DNA of 34,548 nt from an uncultured Bacillota bacterium (GTDB taxonomy: Bacteria > Bacillota > Clostridia > Christensenellales > UBA1242): positions 1 to 34,548 of the forward strand of contig CASFBF010000007.1 of the NCBI GenBank assembly GCA_949292985.1, given 5' to 3'. This document shows positions 1 to 7,050 of this stretch, piece by piece (the first letter of the stretch is position 1; each line of letters begins with the position of its first letter). Made by a program: the position numbers and the translations under genes. The notes under the pieces are model-generated. The model saw only the letters and a list, made by a program, of their open reading frames with translations. It was not told where the DNA came from and searched no databases.

Positions 1-87
1 AGGCAGCCGCCTAAGGTAAAACCAGCGACTGGGGTGAAGTCATAACAAGGTAGCGGTATCAGAAGGTGCCGCTGGATCACCTCCTTT
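1..87 (+). rRNA. rrs: 16S ribosomal RNA, 3' end (partial)
   Basis: The window opens in the last part of 16S rRNA. The decoding-site segment with GTCATAACAAGGTAGC, helix 45 and the terminal GGATCACCTCCTTT (anti-Shine-Dalgarno CCTCC) are all present. The 3' end is placed near 87 by analogy with other bacteria. Helix 45 carries a compensated base-pair change relative to Bacillus (AGCGG pairing with CCGCT), and its tetraloop reads AGAA rather than the usual GGAA. The two adenines methylated by RsmA, whose gene is at 21098-21904, are kept. The gene is not followed by an ITS and 23S gene but by a terminator and protein genes. The 5' part lies outside the window. Confidence 0.97.
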
Positions 88-200
88 TAAAGAGGCGCAT
101 TATGCGCATTCTGTCGAGGCACATTTTTAATTGTGTCGCCCGTTAGATGGGCTATATAAACAGGACTATTTTCTCAATAATTTTCCTATTTAATGCTAAA
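88..200 (+). other. 16S 3' trailer with short inverted repeats
   Basis: This stretch after mature 16S has no gene. It contains GCGCA/TGCGC arms (95-107) and GCCC/GGGC arms around a 7-nt loop (138-152). They are plausible processing structures for a 16S transcript that ends alone. There is no tRNA and no recognisable boxA-to-23S spacer. Confidence 0.5.
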
Positions 201-201
201 T

Positions 202-240
202 AAAAAGAATGCAAATTTTGCATTCTTTTTTTATTTTTTA
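202..240. terminator. Bidirectional intrinsic terminator (16S / minus-strand gene)
   Basis: GAATGC (207-212) pairs with GCATTC (220-225). The stem is extended by A-rich and T-rich flanks, so each strand has a hairpin followed by a T tract. On the plus strand it ends the 16S transcript. On the minus strand it ends the gene whose stop codon is at 231-233. Confidence 0.85.
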
Positions 241-683
241 AAATGATTTATTAACTTTTCTTCATCAACAATTTTAATGTAGGATATGTCATCAAAAGTT
301 GCACTTTTTAATTGTTGATAATAACTTTGCTGTAAACTTAAAAAATGTTTGGCTTCTTTTTCGGCTGAAAAAGGTGCTTTAAAACTTTCATCAATATGCT
401 TAAAACCATTAACAAGCATGTTTAAATTTCCGTTTGATTTAATAAACTTGTTATAGAGCAGTGATTTTTTATACATATTTTCTATAAAAGGATAATAGCA
501 AGCATAATAGTCTATATTTTCTTCATAAAACTTTTTATAAAACGCACCGCTAAGTTCTCCCAAGTCATAAGCCACAGATCTAATGAAATAACTTTCAATT
601 TTTTTATTTGAGAAATCAGTTTCTAGAAAGAAATCAAACAAATTATTAAAAGTTTCATTGAATTTTTCCGCTTCATCTGTCAT
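231..683 (-). CDS. Hypothetical protein, 150 aa, helical
   Basis: I do not recognise the family. The protein is soluble-looking, rich in Phe, Tyr, Lys and Asn and predicted mostly helical, with no signal peptide, membrane segment or cysteine motif. The ATG start (683-681) is supported by an SD-like GAGGTG five bases upstream and by a good promoter (TTGACA, 17 nt, TAATAT at 732-704). The stop codon falls inside the terminator shared with 16S. It is divergently transcribed from the small membrane protein array. Existence is likely on the promoter, SD and terminator evidence; function is unknown. Confidence 0.75.
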   Translation of the reverse strand: MTDEAEKFNETFNNLFDFFLETDFSNKKIESYFIRSVAYDLGELSGAFYKKFYEENIDYYACYYPFIENMYKKSLLYNKFIKSNGNLNMLVNGFKHIDESFKAPFSAEKEAKHFLSLQQSYYQQLKSATFDDISYIKIVDEEKLINHFKK

Positions 684-703
684 TTTACACCTCTATACTT
701 CAA

Positions 704-732
704 ATATTAACATACTTAAAAATCGTTGTCAA
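704..732 (-). promoter_or_regulatory. Sigma-A promoter for the 150-aa gene
   Basis: On the minus strand a TTGACA (732-727) is followed after 17 nt by TAATAT (709-704). This gives a short leader with an SD before the ATG at 683. Confidence 0.75.
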
Positions 733-746
733 TATAAGCAAAATGT

Positions 747-775
747 TTGCAGTATTGTTTTTTTTGTGATAGAAT
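747..775 (+). promoter_or_regulatory. Sigma-A promoter for the first small membrane protein gene
   Basis: TTGCAG (747-752), 17 nt, then TAGAAT (770-775) with an extended TGA just upstream of the -10. The AAAGGAGGG ribosome binding site follows at 785-793. Confidence 0.65.
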
Positions 776-797
776 ACATATAGTAAAGGAGGGAAAA

Positions 798-1319
798 ATG
801 AAAAAAATAAGAGGTTTTGTTGGCAACATTCTGCTTCTAGTTTTCTCAGTAGCAGGACTTGCATTTATGGCTATGCCTTGGTTTGCAACAAAAGCATGGC
901 TTGCTGGACAAGCAAGTGAAGTGGTTGAAGGCACAAGTGTGTTTGATGCTATCGGCAATATCGCAGATACAAATTCAACATCAAAAGCAGCGCTTGCATT
1001 TTATTTGATGTTTGCGATTGTAGCATGTATAGTTGCTGTGACATCTATTGTAAGCCTTGTCAGTGTTATAATAGGAAACAAAAAATTAAACCTTACGTTC
1101 TACAACAAAATTCTTTCAGGCGTTTTGCTTTTGTTTGGTTTAATCGCTATGATTTGCTCCATAGTTGCGTTTGCAGATGCTACATTTATAACTGATGCAA
1201 TCGGCGGAAAGAGTGGTTACGAAACAATCGCTTACGCGGGCGCAGTTTTACCAATGATTTGTGGATTGCTTGCTCTTGTTAGCGCTTTCATTGCACCAAG
1301 TAAGAAAAAATTTAAATAA
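798..1319 (+). CDS. Four-helix membrane protein, tandem paralog 1
   Basis: A 173-aa protein with four hydrophobic helices (about residues 9-28, 68-92, 107-130 and 140-165). It starts with a short basic segment and the motif KIRGFVGN. A polar loop follows helix 1 and contains a VFDAI motif, as in the two downstream paralogs. The ATG at 798 is chosen because AAAGGAGGG lies five bases upstream; an in-frame extension to 747 would overlap the promoter. The claudin-like tetraspan layout is only an architectural analogy. It is the first of three tandem paralogs (next at 1372 and 1941), with no terminator before the second, so the two are probably co-transcribed. Function unknown. Confidence 0.85.
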   Translation: MKKIRGFVGNILLLVFSVAGLAFMAMPWFATKAWLAGQASEVVEGTSVFDAIGNIADTNSTSKAALAFYLMFAIVACIVAVTSIVSLVSVIIGNKKLNLTFYNKILSGVLLLFGLIAMICSIVAFADATFITDAIGGKSGYETIAYAGAVLPMICGLLALVSAFIAPSKKKFK

Positions 1320-1335
1320 AAAATAATAATATTTT

Positions 1336-1371
1336 CCTCTTTGGGCAAAATAAACCCAAGGAGGATTTTTT
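1336..1371 (+). promoter_or_regulatory. Hairpin sequestering the SD of paralog 2, terminator-like
   Basis: CCTCTTTGGG (1336-1345) pairs over 10 bp, including one G-U, with CCCAAGGAGG (1355-1364) around a 9-nt AT-rich loop. The 3' arm contains the AGGAGG ribosome binding site of the gene starting at 1372. Six Ts (1366-1371) follow directly, so the same hairpin could act as an intrinsic terminator or attenuator. The pairing is seen in the sequence; the regulatory role is inferred. Confidence 0.6.
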
Positions 1372-1854
1372 ATGAAAAAAACACAAATCAGATGTATAGT
1401 TGGAAATGCTCTTGTTCATATTGCTTCAATTATGATACTATGCTTTTATGTTTTAAACATGGTTGAAGGAATTGGTGGCAACAGCATTTACTCAGCTATT
1501 ACGAGCCTGTCCACTGCGACTGGTGCAAACATTGCATACTATATCGTTGCAGGAGCGTTTTACATTTTAACTCTGATACTTGCAATTACAATGATAATTT
1601 TAAGTGCAATTGGTTTGTTTGGTGGAATTTTTGACATTCGTGCCTTAAACATGACAACGGCAAACAGAACACTGTCTATCATTGCTATGATTTCTGCGCT
1701 TATGTCGCTTATATTCATGATTGTTTATGTTTCGCTTATAGGTATTGCAGGGGCAAGTGTAGGGGCTGGACCAATAACTGTTTTCTTGGTGTCTATCTTA
1801 GCAGTTGTCGGCGCTTTCGTTGCTTACAGTAGAAAGATTTACAGAAGTGAATAA
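1372..1854 (+). CDS. Four-helix membrane protein, tandem paralog 2
   Basis: A 160-aa protein with four hydrophobic helices and the family start KKTQIRCIVGNAL. The loop after helix 1 carries SIYSAI, aligning with VFDAI in paralog 1 and VFDSM in paralog 3. It ends in a short basic tail. The ATG at 1372 follows AGGAGG by seven bases, but that SD is locked in a 10-bp hairpin (1336-1364), so expression may depend on translation or read-through from paralog 1. A strong terminator follows at 1862. No enzymatic motif is visible; function unknown. Confidence 0.85.
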   Translation: MKKTQIRCIVGNALVHIASIMILCFYVLNMVEGIGGNSIYSAITSLSTATGANIAYYIVAGAFYILTLILAITMIILSAIGLFGGIFDIRALNMTTANRTLSIIAMISALMSLIFMIVYVSLIGIAGASVGAGPITVFLVSILAVVGAFVAYSRKIYRSE

Positions 1855-1861
1855 ATTAAAT

Positions 1862-1890
1862 AAAATCTCGCAGATTGCGAGATTTTATTT
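1862..1890 (+). terminator. Intrinsic terminator after paralog 2
   Basis: An 11-bp perfect stem (1862-1872 with 1876-1886, core TCTCGCA/TGCGAGA) with a 3-nt loop is followed by a T-rich tail. Confidence 0.85.
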
Positions 1891-1917
1891 TGATAAAATG
1901 CCTAAATTTTGTATAAT
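1890..1917 (+). promoter_or_regulatory. Sigma-A promoter for paralog 3
   Basis: TTGATA (1890-1895), 16 nt, TATAAT (1912-1917). It lies right after the terminator, so the third paralog is a separate transcript. Confidence 0.65.
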
Positions 1918-1940
1918 TAAAAAAGAATAGGGGGAAAGCG

Positions 1941-2510
1941 ATGAAAGCGCTTAAAATAAGAGGTTTAGTTGGAAGTATATTAGGAATGGTTCTTAGTCTT
2001 GCTTGTATTTTTTTGTTATTCTTGCCAATGCTTGTTGAAACTCAGGCTGGGGCAGCAACGCAGGATAATGTAATATATTCAGTTTTTGATTCTATGTTCA
2101 AAATAGGCGCTGTTTCAGAAACTTTGGGCACAGAAGGAACTTTGTATATAATATCGTCTGCATGTATGATAGTATTTTTTGCATTGTCACTTGTAATGCT
2201 TTGTTTATCAATTTTAACACTTGTGAGTTTTTGTTTAACCGAAAGCAAGCCAAAAGTTTCCGAAAAATTAAACATGTCGCTTTCTTTAAAAGTTTTGTCT
2301 TTAATCACCGCAGTTATTGGAACTATTGCAACAGTTTTGCTGGTTTTATATTTCAGTGCTAATGATTTGTTGCAAACAACATTTGGTTATGGAACAATTG
2401 TGCCACTTGTTGTAAGTTTGCTTAACATAGGCTCGGCATTTACTATCCCAACAAATAAAGAAATAAAAATTGCTGAAAAGAAAATTAAAAAAGCAGTAAT
2501 TACAGACTAA
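1941..2510 (+). CDS. Four-helix membrane protein, tandem paralog 3
   Basis: A 189-aa member of the same family. It has the start KALKIRGLVGS, four hydrophobic helices (about 10-30, 70-95, 112-135 and 145-165), a VFDSM motif in the first loop, and a longer basic C-terminal tail rich in Lys. The ATG at 1941 follows a GGGGG SD-like tract. It has its own promoter, unlike paralog 2. Its 3' end overlaps by 4 bp the convergent gene 2507-3346. Divergence among the three copies is high (mainly N-terminal motif, loop motif and topology shared), so the duplication is old. Function unknown. Confidence 0.82.
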   Translation: MKALKIRGLVGSILGMVLSLACIFLLFLPMLVETQAGAATQDNVIYSVFDSMFKIGAVSETLGTEGTLYIISSACMIVFFALSLVMLCLSILTLVSFCLTESKPKVSEKLNMSLSLKVLSLITAVIGTIATVLLVLYFSANDLLQTTFGYGTIVPLVVSLLNIGSAFTIPTNKEIKIAEKKIKKAVITD

Positions 2511-3346
2511 TCTAAAATTTCAATATTTACAATTTTGTCTTCATACAGGTCAAGTTTTACAACATAATGACCTGTTTTTTTAATCACTAAATATTTATTT
2601 TCATCAAGCGGGAAAAAGTCTTTTATTTCTCCAAAATACGCTTGAAGTTTATCTTCGTTTGAACCCAATCTGTCGCTTACAAGTAAACTGGCTTCGCGAT
2701 ATTCACCGTTTTTTAGTTTATCTAAAAATAACATTCCCGTTATTTTAGGGTTTCGTGAAATGGTTTGAAGTGATTTAGTTTTAACAAGATTTCCTTCTGC
2801 AAACACAAACTTTTCTTCTCTTCCATGCTTTTCGCAAATGAGTTCGCCGTTTTCAAAATCGATTTTTGTGGCAGTCACACTAGATAGCGAATTATTTTCG
2901 CTGTCGTATATTATTGCCTGTTCTGATTTTTCACCTTTAATTTTTAAAATGGCAAACTTTTCATAGCAAATAATTTCATAAGTTTTTGGCTTTATGCATT
3001 CGCATGATTTAATAAGTTCGTCAGTTTCTATTTCAACGAAATTACTTGCGATTTTAAAGTTTATGGTTTTTGAGTTAAGACTGATTTTTTCTTTTGCCAT
3101 TGTTCCAATATTGTTCGGTTGCAAATAAAAAATCTGCCTGCCTTCCACATCAAAAACTTGCACAGGATAAAAATTTGCTTCCATATCCAAAACAAATGGA
3201 ACATCTTCGCGTCTGCCTGTTGTTGGATAAATAAAGAGTTTTTCAGGTTTATCAAACTGCAAAGAATAACCTTCTTCTAAAAACTCTTCGCCCGATTGCC
3301 ATTTAACTAGGCAAGGATAGGTGCTTCTTAATTCATAAGTTTTCAT
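2507..3346 (-). CDS. Hypothetical protein, 279 aa, beta-rich
   Basis: I do not recognise the family. The protein is soluble-looking, with many short alternating hydrophobic strands typical of a beta-propeller or stacked beta-domain, and repeats the theme of a stored value followed by a glycine turn. It has no signal peptide and no membrane helix. The C-terminal segment ends in KLDLYEDKIVNIEILD. The ATG at 3346 lacks an SD, but a TATATT hexamer lies exactly 6 nt upstream, so the mRNA may begin at the start codon. It converges on the third small membrane protein gene (4-bp overlap) and diverges from the Myb-like gene at 3427. Confidence 0.75.
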   Translation of the reverse strand: MKTYELRSTYPCLVKWQSGEEFLEEGYSLQFDKPEKLFIYPTTGRREDVPFVLDMEANFYPVQVFDVEGRQIFYLQPNNIGTMAKEKISLNSKTINFKIASNFVEIETDELIKSCECIKPKTYEIICYEKFAILKIKGEKSEQAIIYDSENNSLSSVTATKIDFENGELICEKHGREEKFVFAEGNLVKTKSLQTISRNPKITGMLFLDKLKNGEYREASLLVSDRLGSNEDKLQAYFGEIKDFFPLDENKYLVIKKTGHYVVKLDLYEDKIVNIEILD

Positions 3347-3352
3347 GTGATA

Positions 3353-3358
3353 AATATA
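3353..3358 (-). promoter_or_regulatory. -10 element giving a leaderless start at 3346
   Basis: GCA-TATATT (3358-3353) is followed by 6 nt and the ATG. The same arrangement (GCA-TATATT-6 nt-ATG) occurs in front of spmA at 20294-20282. No clear -35 is seen. Confidence 0.5.
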
Positions 3359-3426
3359 TGCTTAATAAAAAATTTTAAGTATAAAATGTTAAGTTTATGT
3401 TAAAAAATTTTAAAACGGGAGGAATT

Positions 3427-4146
3427 ATGAAGGGTATTTGGAAAGATGAGGAAGTAAAAAATCTTTTTAAAACAGTTGAAGAATGTAAAGCGTCAGGCAA
3501 ATCTCTTAGAGAAGCCTTTATGTTACATGCAAGTAGTTATGGCAGAAAAGCAAACAGCGTTAGAAATTATTACTACCATGAATTAGATAATCTAAGTAAG
3601 GACAAAAATCGGGCAGAGAATTTGGAAATAAAACTTGACAAGCATCAAAAAAATCAATTTGTGGGATTTAGTGAGGAAGAAAAAAATAAAATCATTTCTA
3701 AAATTCAAGAAAAGTTAAGCCAAGGGTATTCTGTGCGAAAAGCATGCCTAATGCTAAGCGGAGGCGATGTAAAACAAATGCTTAGAATGCAAAATAAATA
3801 TAGAGCAAACAAAAAAGAAAATAAAAGCAACATCTTAACTTTTAAACAAAAAGTAACAAATAAAATCACCGACGCCGATATAAATGGTTTATTTATGGGT
3901 CTTGTTAAACTTGTTAAGAAAAGTGCGTTGGAGGAAGCAAAAAATGCTGTTGCAGATGAAAAACTTCAATCATCAAGTGCAATCAGGAAATTGATTTCAC
4001 AGTTAGGACAAAAAGAAAGGGAACTTGAATTTTTAAAAGAAGATTATTCCGCTTTAAAAAAAGAAAACTCTCTTTTAAAGAAAAAACTTTTGGTTGCAAC
4101 ATGTTTTAAAGCCAAATCTTTGGCGAAAGAAAGAGAAAAGGCTTAA
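3427..4146 (+). CDS. Duplicated Myb/SANT-like domain protein with C-terminal coiled coil
   Basis: A 239-aa basic protein. Residues 1-50 (starting MKGIWKDEEVKNLF and ending in an Arg/Tyr-rich helix, SVRNYYY) look like a helix-turn-helix Myb/SANT-type DNA-binding unit. A second, weaker copy of the pattern (FSEEEKNKIISKIQEKL followed by SVRKACLML) lies at about 79-120. The C-terminal 60 residues are a Leu/Lys/Glu coiled coil, so dimerisation is likely. This resembles the layout of prespore-type RsfA regulators, but I cannot assign it to them. The ATG at 3427 is chosen over an in-frame ATG at 3397 because GGGAGG lies just upstream. Probable DNA-binding regulator; target unknown. Confidence 0.72.
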   Translation: MKGIWKDEEVKNLFKTVEECKASGKSLREAFMLHASSYGRKANSVRNYYYHELDNLSKDKNRAENLEIKLDKHQKNQFVGFSEEEKNKIISKIQEKLSQGYSVRKACLMLSGGDVKQMLRMQNKYRANKKENKSNILTFKQKVTNKITDADINGLFMGLVKLVKKSALEEAKNAVADEKLQSSSAIRKLISQLGQKERELEFLKEDYSALKKENSLLKKKLLVATCFKAKSLAKEREKA

Positions 4147-4160
4147 AGCCTTTTCTTTTA
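4134..4160 (+). terminator. Intrinsic terminator overlapping the stop codon
   Basis: AGAAAAGGC (4134-4142) pairs with GCCTTTTCT (4148-4156) around a 5-nt loop that contains the TAA stop of the preceding gene. A T-rich tail follows. Confidence 0.75.
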
Positions 4161-4170
4161 TTAAAATTTG

Positions 4171-4179
4171 TGTTAAAAT
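4171..4179 (+). promoter_or_regulatory. Extended -10 giving a leaderless start for addB
   Basis: TGT-TAAAAT ends at 4179 and the GTG start of addB is at 4186, exactly 6 nt further. There is no SD. The -35 region overlaps the upstream terminator tail. Confidence 0.5.
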
Positions 4180-4185
4180 TTGTAT

Positions 4186-7050
4186 GTGGAAATAAAAATC
4201 ATCACAGGAGCAAATCAGATTGAGGCTATAAAAAATGCTTTGCACGATTTGCCACAGGAAGAAGAAGTTTTTATTGTTGTGCCTGACAGACAAACTCTTC
4301 AAATTGAAGAGATGCTTTTTGACGAACTAAAACTCACTTCTTCGTTCAATATAAATGTGGTTGGGTTAACAAATTTGGCAACCAGATATGTTGGCATGGA
4401 ATTAAGCCCACTTAGTGAAATAGAAAGCCTGCTTTATGTAAAAAAAGCAGTTGAAAATGTTAAACAAAATTTTTGTTATTTTAAATCTACAAATATCACT
4501 TTTTGCAAAGAAATTTTTAAATTTATATCCCAATTAAATTCTTCGGGAATAAAGGCAGAAGATATTTATTCTTCTAAAAAATCGCCTTTGCAAAAAAAAG
4601 TTGCAGATATTAAACTCATTTACCAAGAGTATGAAATTTTGACAACTGAAAAATTAGATCCGAACGAACTTTTACAAAAGTTTGAAGAAGTTGTTGAAAG
4701 CCAAAGTTTATTTGAAAATACTAATTTTTATTTTCTTGGGTTTGATAGTTTTACAGCAAGGCATTATGAACTAATTTCTGCTCTGGCAAAAAATTGTAAG
4801 CAAATTTGTGTAAGTGTTCCAACTCCGCTTTCTAGAAAAAATGCTTACATATATGAAAATGACATTATGTTAAAAGTGCAGAAATTATCAAAAAGTTTGC
4901 ATCAAACCATTCAAATAATTTCACCTCAAAGTAATTTGCAAGGCGAGCAAAAACATATAGCCAGTCAACTTTTTGGTGGAGAGGCTAGGCAAACAGAAGG
5001 AAAAAACATAAGAATTTTTGAAGCGCATAGTGCGAGGCAGGAAGCAGATTGGGTTGCCAAAATTATTGCTTTTGAAGTATTTAACGGAAGGCGTTATAAA
5101 GATTTCACTGTTGCCGTAAGTGATATAAAAAAATATGGACCCGAATTGGCTGAGGCACTCGAGAAAAATTCAATTCCTTATTATTTGGATACAAGCATAA
5201 GCGCTGGTCAGACATATTTAGCGTTATTGTTTAAAAAATTGATAATGTTTGCTTATAAAAATTATAACAAACAAGATTTATTGTTTATTTTAAATTCACC
5301 GTTTGTTGATACCAGTTGGGAAGAAATCAGCCTTATAAATAAGACATATCAAGGCGGAGCAAAACAATTTTTTGCACTTAACGGATTAGACCAAATTAAA
5401 AACATTGTTAAAACAATCAGCGAAGATATTTTTGCAGGGGCAAATCTTGCGCTTGATTTTTTGCGCGAAAATGTTGAAAAGTGTGATTCATTTATGCTTG
5501 ATGAAAAAACTTTGGATATGGAAAAACAAATTCCCGACATTATCCAAAGCATAATTGATGCAACACAAACTATTGGGTCGGCTAGCAGTATGAAAGAGTT
5601 TATAACTGCGGTTGAACTGGGGCTTGAAGGCACTCAGGTTTCGGCTATTCCAAGTTATGTTGATCAGGTTTATGTGGGCGACGCAACAGATAGTTTTTTT
5701 GGAGAAAGTGAAATTTTGTTTGTGGTTGGCGCAAACGCAGGCACAATGCCAAAGATAACTTTGGATAATTCAATCTTTTCTGACGATGATTTGAGCCGTG
5801 CTGGATTTATAAAGAATGTTGAACCAACTGTTAAAACTATAAATAGAAGGTCAAGATTTAAAGTATTTTCGTTGCTAACCAGTTGGCGAAAAAGATTATA
5901 TATTACTTATTCTCTTTCAGGAGATGACGACAAACCGCTTGCGCCAAGCATGATTGTAGGGGAAGTTGCAAACATTTTTGATAAAAATGATAAAATTATA
6001 ACAAATTTAATTCCAGAAGATTTGGCGGATTTAAACCAATTACTTTTGGCTGTGGGAAGAAATAAAATCGGGGCAGAAGAAATTATGGCGCAGGTTTCTT
6101 CTCCACAGGTGAAGGAACTTTTAAATCAAGTTTTGCAGGTGGACTTAGGCAAATTTGACAGAATTAAAACACTTTCTTGTGCAGGAGAATTGGGACTTGG
6201 CGAAAGCATTAAGCCAACCGAAATAGAAAAATTTTATGACTGCCCATTCAAGGTTTATTGTGAAAATGTTTTAAAACTTAAAGAAAAACAATTGCAGGCG
6301 CTTTCGCCCGCTGACATAGGAAGCATTATCCATGATGTGCTTGAAAAATATGGGAAGAAATATAAGTATGAACTTTTGCCACCAGAAGAAATGCAGGCAT
6401 TTATTGATGAGCAGTTGGCACAGGCTTACGATTTCAAAACACTGCCAGATGGCGAACTGGTTTTGCGCAGATTGAAAAAAGATGTTTTAAAAATTTGTAG
6501 AATGGTTGCCGAAGAAAATGCAAATTCATCATATAAGCCTTGGTTGATAGAACAAAAAATTGAAGGAACAATTCAAGGCAAGCCTTTTTATGGAAGAGTT
6601 GACAGGGTTGATTTGTCTGGCTCGGTGTTTAGAATTATTGATTATAAAACAGGAAAAATAACAACCAATTTGGTAAGAGATTTAAGTTATGGCAAAAAAT
6701 TGCAATTATTTTCTTATTCCAAGATGATTGCCGAAAAATACGGCTTAAAATGTGGTGGAGTTTATTATTTTGATGCAAAAGCGGGATATACAAATTCAGA
6801 AAAAACTCTTGTCGGACTTACTAGCGAAGATGATGTTGATTTAACAGCGAAAAAAACAATCTCGCAACAGGAAATGCAATCTTATCAAAACCAAGCCGAA
6901 CAAATGTTGGCAAAAGGCGCAGAACAAATTAGTCAAGGCAAATTTTCACCACGCCCTGATGCGAATTCTTGTGAATATTGCAAATTTAAAGCGATATGCC
7001 TTTATGATGCAGAAAATGGGGTTAGGCGCATGAAGGGAGGTGAGGCATGA
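4186..7050 (+). CDS. addB: ATP-dependent helicase/nuclease AddB-like subunit
   Basis: A 954-aa subunit of the AddAB enzyme, which processes double-strand DNA ends for RecA-dependent repair. The C-terminal RecB-type nuclease is intact: GRVDRVD (D806, D809) and DYKTGK (D819, K821). The iron-sulphur cysteines are C686 and then C929-x2-C932-x5-C938, the same spacing as Bacillus AddB. The N-terminal Walker A loop normally seen in AddB (GxxGSGKS) is not recognisable; the equivalent segment reads ITGANQIEA, so ATP binding by this subunit is doubtful. The GTG at 4186 fits a leaderless start; an upstream TTG at 4180 is the alternative. It overlaps addA by 4 bp (ATGA), showing translational coupling. 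Shorter than Bacillus AddB (about 1160 aa). Confidence 0.93.
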   Translation: MEIKIITGANQIEAIKNALHDLPQEEEVFIVVPDRQTLQIEEMLFDELKLTSSFNINVVGLTNLATRYVGMELSPLSEIESLLYVKKAVENVKQNFCYFKSTNITFCKEIFKFISQLNSSGIKAEDIYSSKKSPLQKKVADIKLIYQEYEILTTEKLDPNELLQKFEEVVESQSLFENTNFYFLGFDSFTARHYELISALAKNCKQICVSVPTPLSRKNAYIYENDIMLKVQKLSKSLHQTIQIISPQSNLQGEQKHIASQLFGGEARQTEGKNIRIFEAHSARQEADWVAKIIAFEVFNGRRYKDFTVAVSDIKKYGPELAEALEKNSIPYYLDTSISAGQTYLALLFKKLIMFAYKNYNKQDLLFILNSPFVDTSWEEISLINKTYQGGAKQFFALNGLDQIKNIVKTISEDIFAGANLALDFLRENVEKCDSFMLDEKTLDMEKQIPDIIQSIIDATQTIGSASSMKEFITAVELGLEGTQVSAIPSYVDQVYVGDATDSFFGESEILFVVGANAGTMPKITLDNSIFSDDDLSRAGFIKNVEPTVKTINRRSRFKVFSLLTSWRKRLYITYSLSGDDDKPLAPSMIVGEVANIFDKNDKIITNLIPEDLADLNQLLLAVGRNKIGAEEIMAQVSSPQVKELLNQVLQVDLGKFDRIKTLSCAGELGLGESIKPTEIEKFYDCPFKVYCENVLKLKEKQLQALSPADIGSIIHDVLEKYGKKYKYELLPPEEMQAFIDEQLAQAYDFKTLPDGELVLRRLKKDVLKICRMVAEENANSSYKPWLIEQKIEGTIQGKPFYGRVDRVDLSGSVFRIIDYKTGKITTNLVRDLSYGKKLQLFSYSKMIAEKYGLKCGGVYYFDAKAGYTNSEKTLVGLTSEDDVDLTAKKTISQQEMQSYQNQAEQMLAKGAEQISQGKFSPRPDANSCEYCKFKAICLYDAENGVRRMKGGEA

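Noticed and set aside
1..87. Window edge as proof of unlinked rRNA genes
   Set aside because: Both rRNA genes are cut by the window ends, where assemblies often break. The separation is supported by terminator and promoter evidence inside the window, but mis-joining cannot be excluded from sequence alone.
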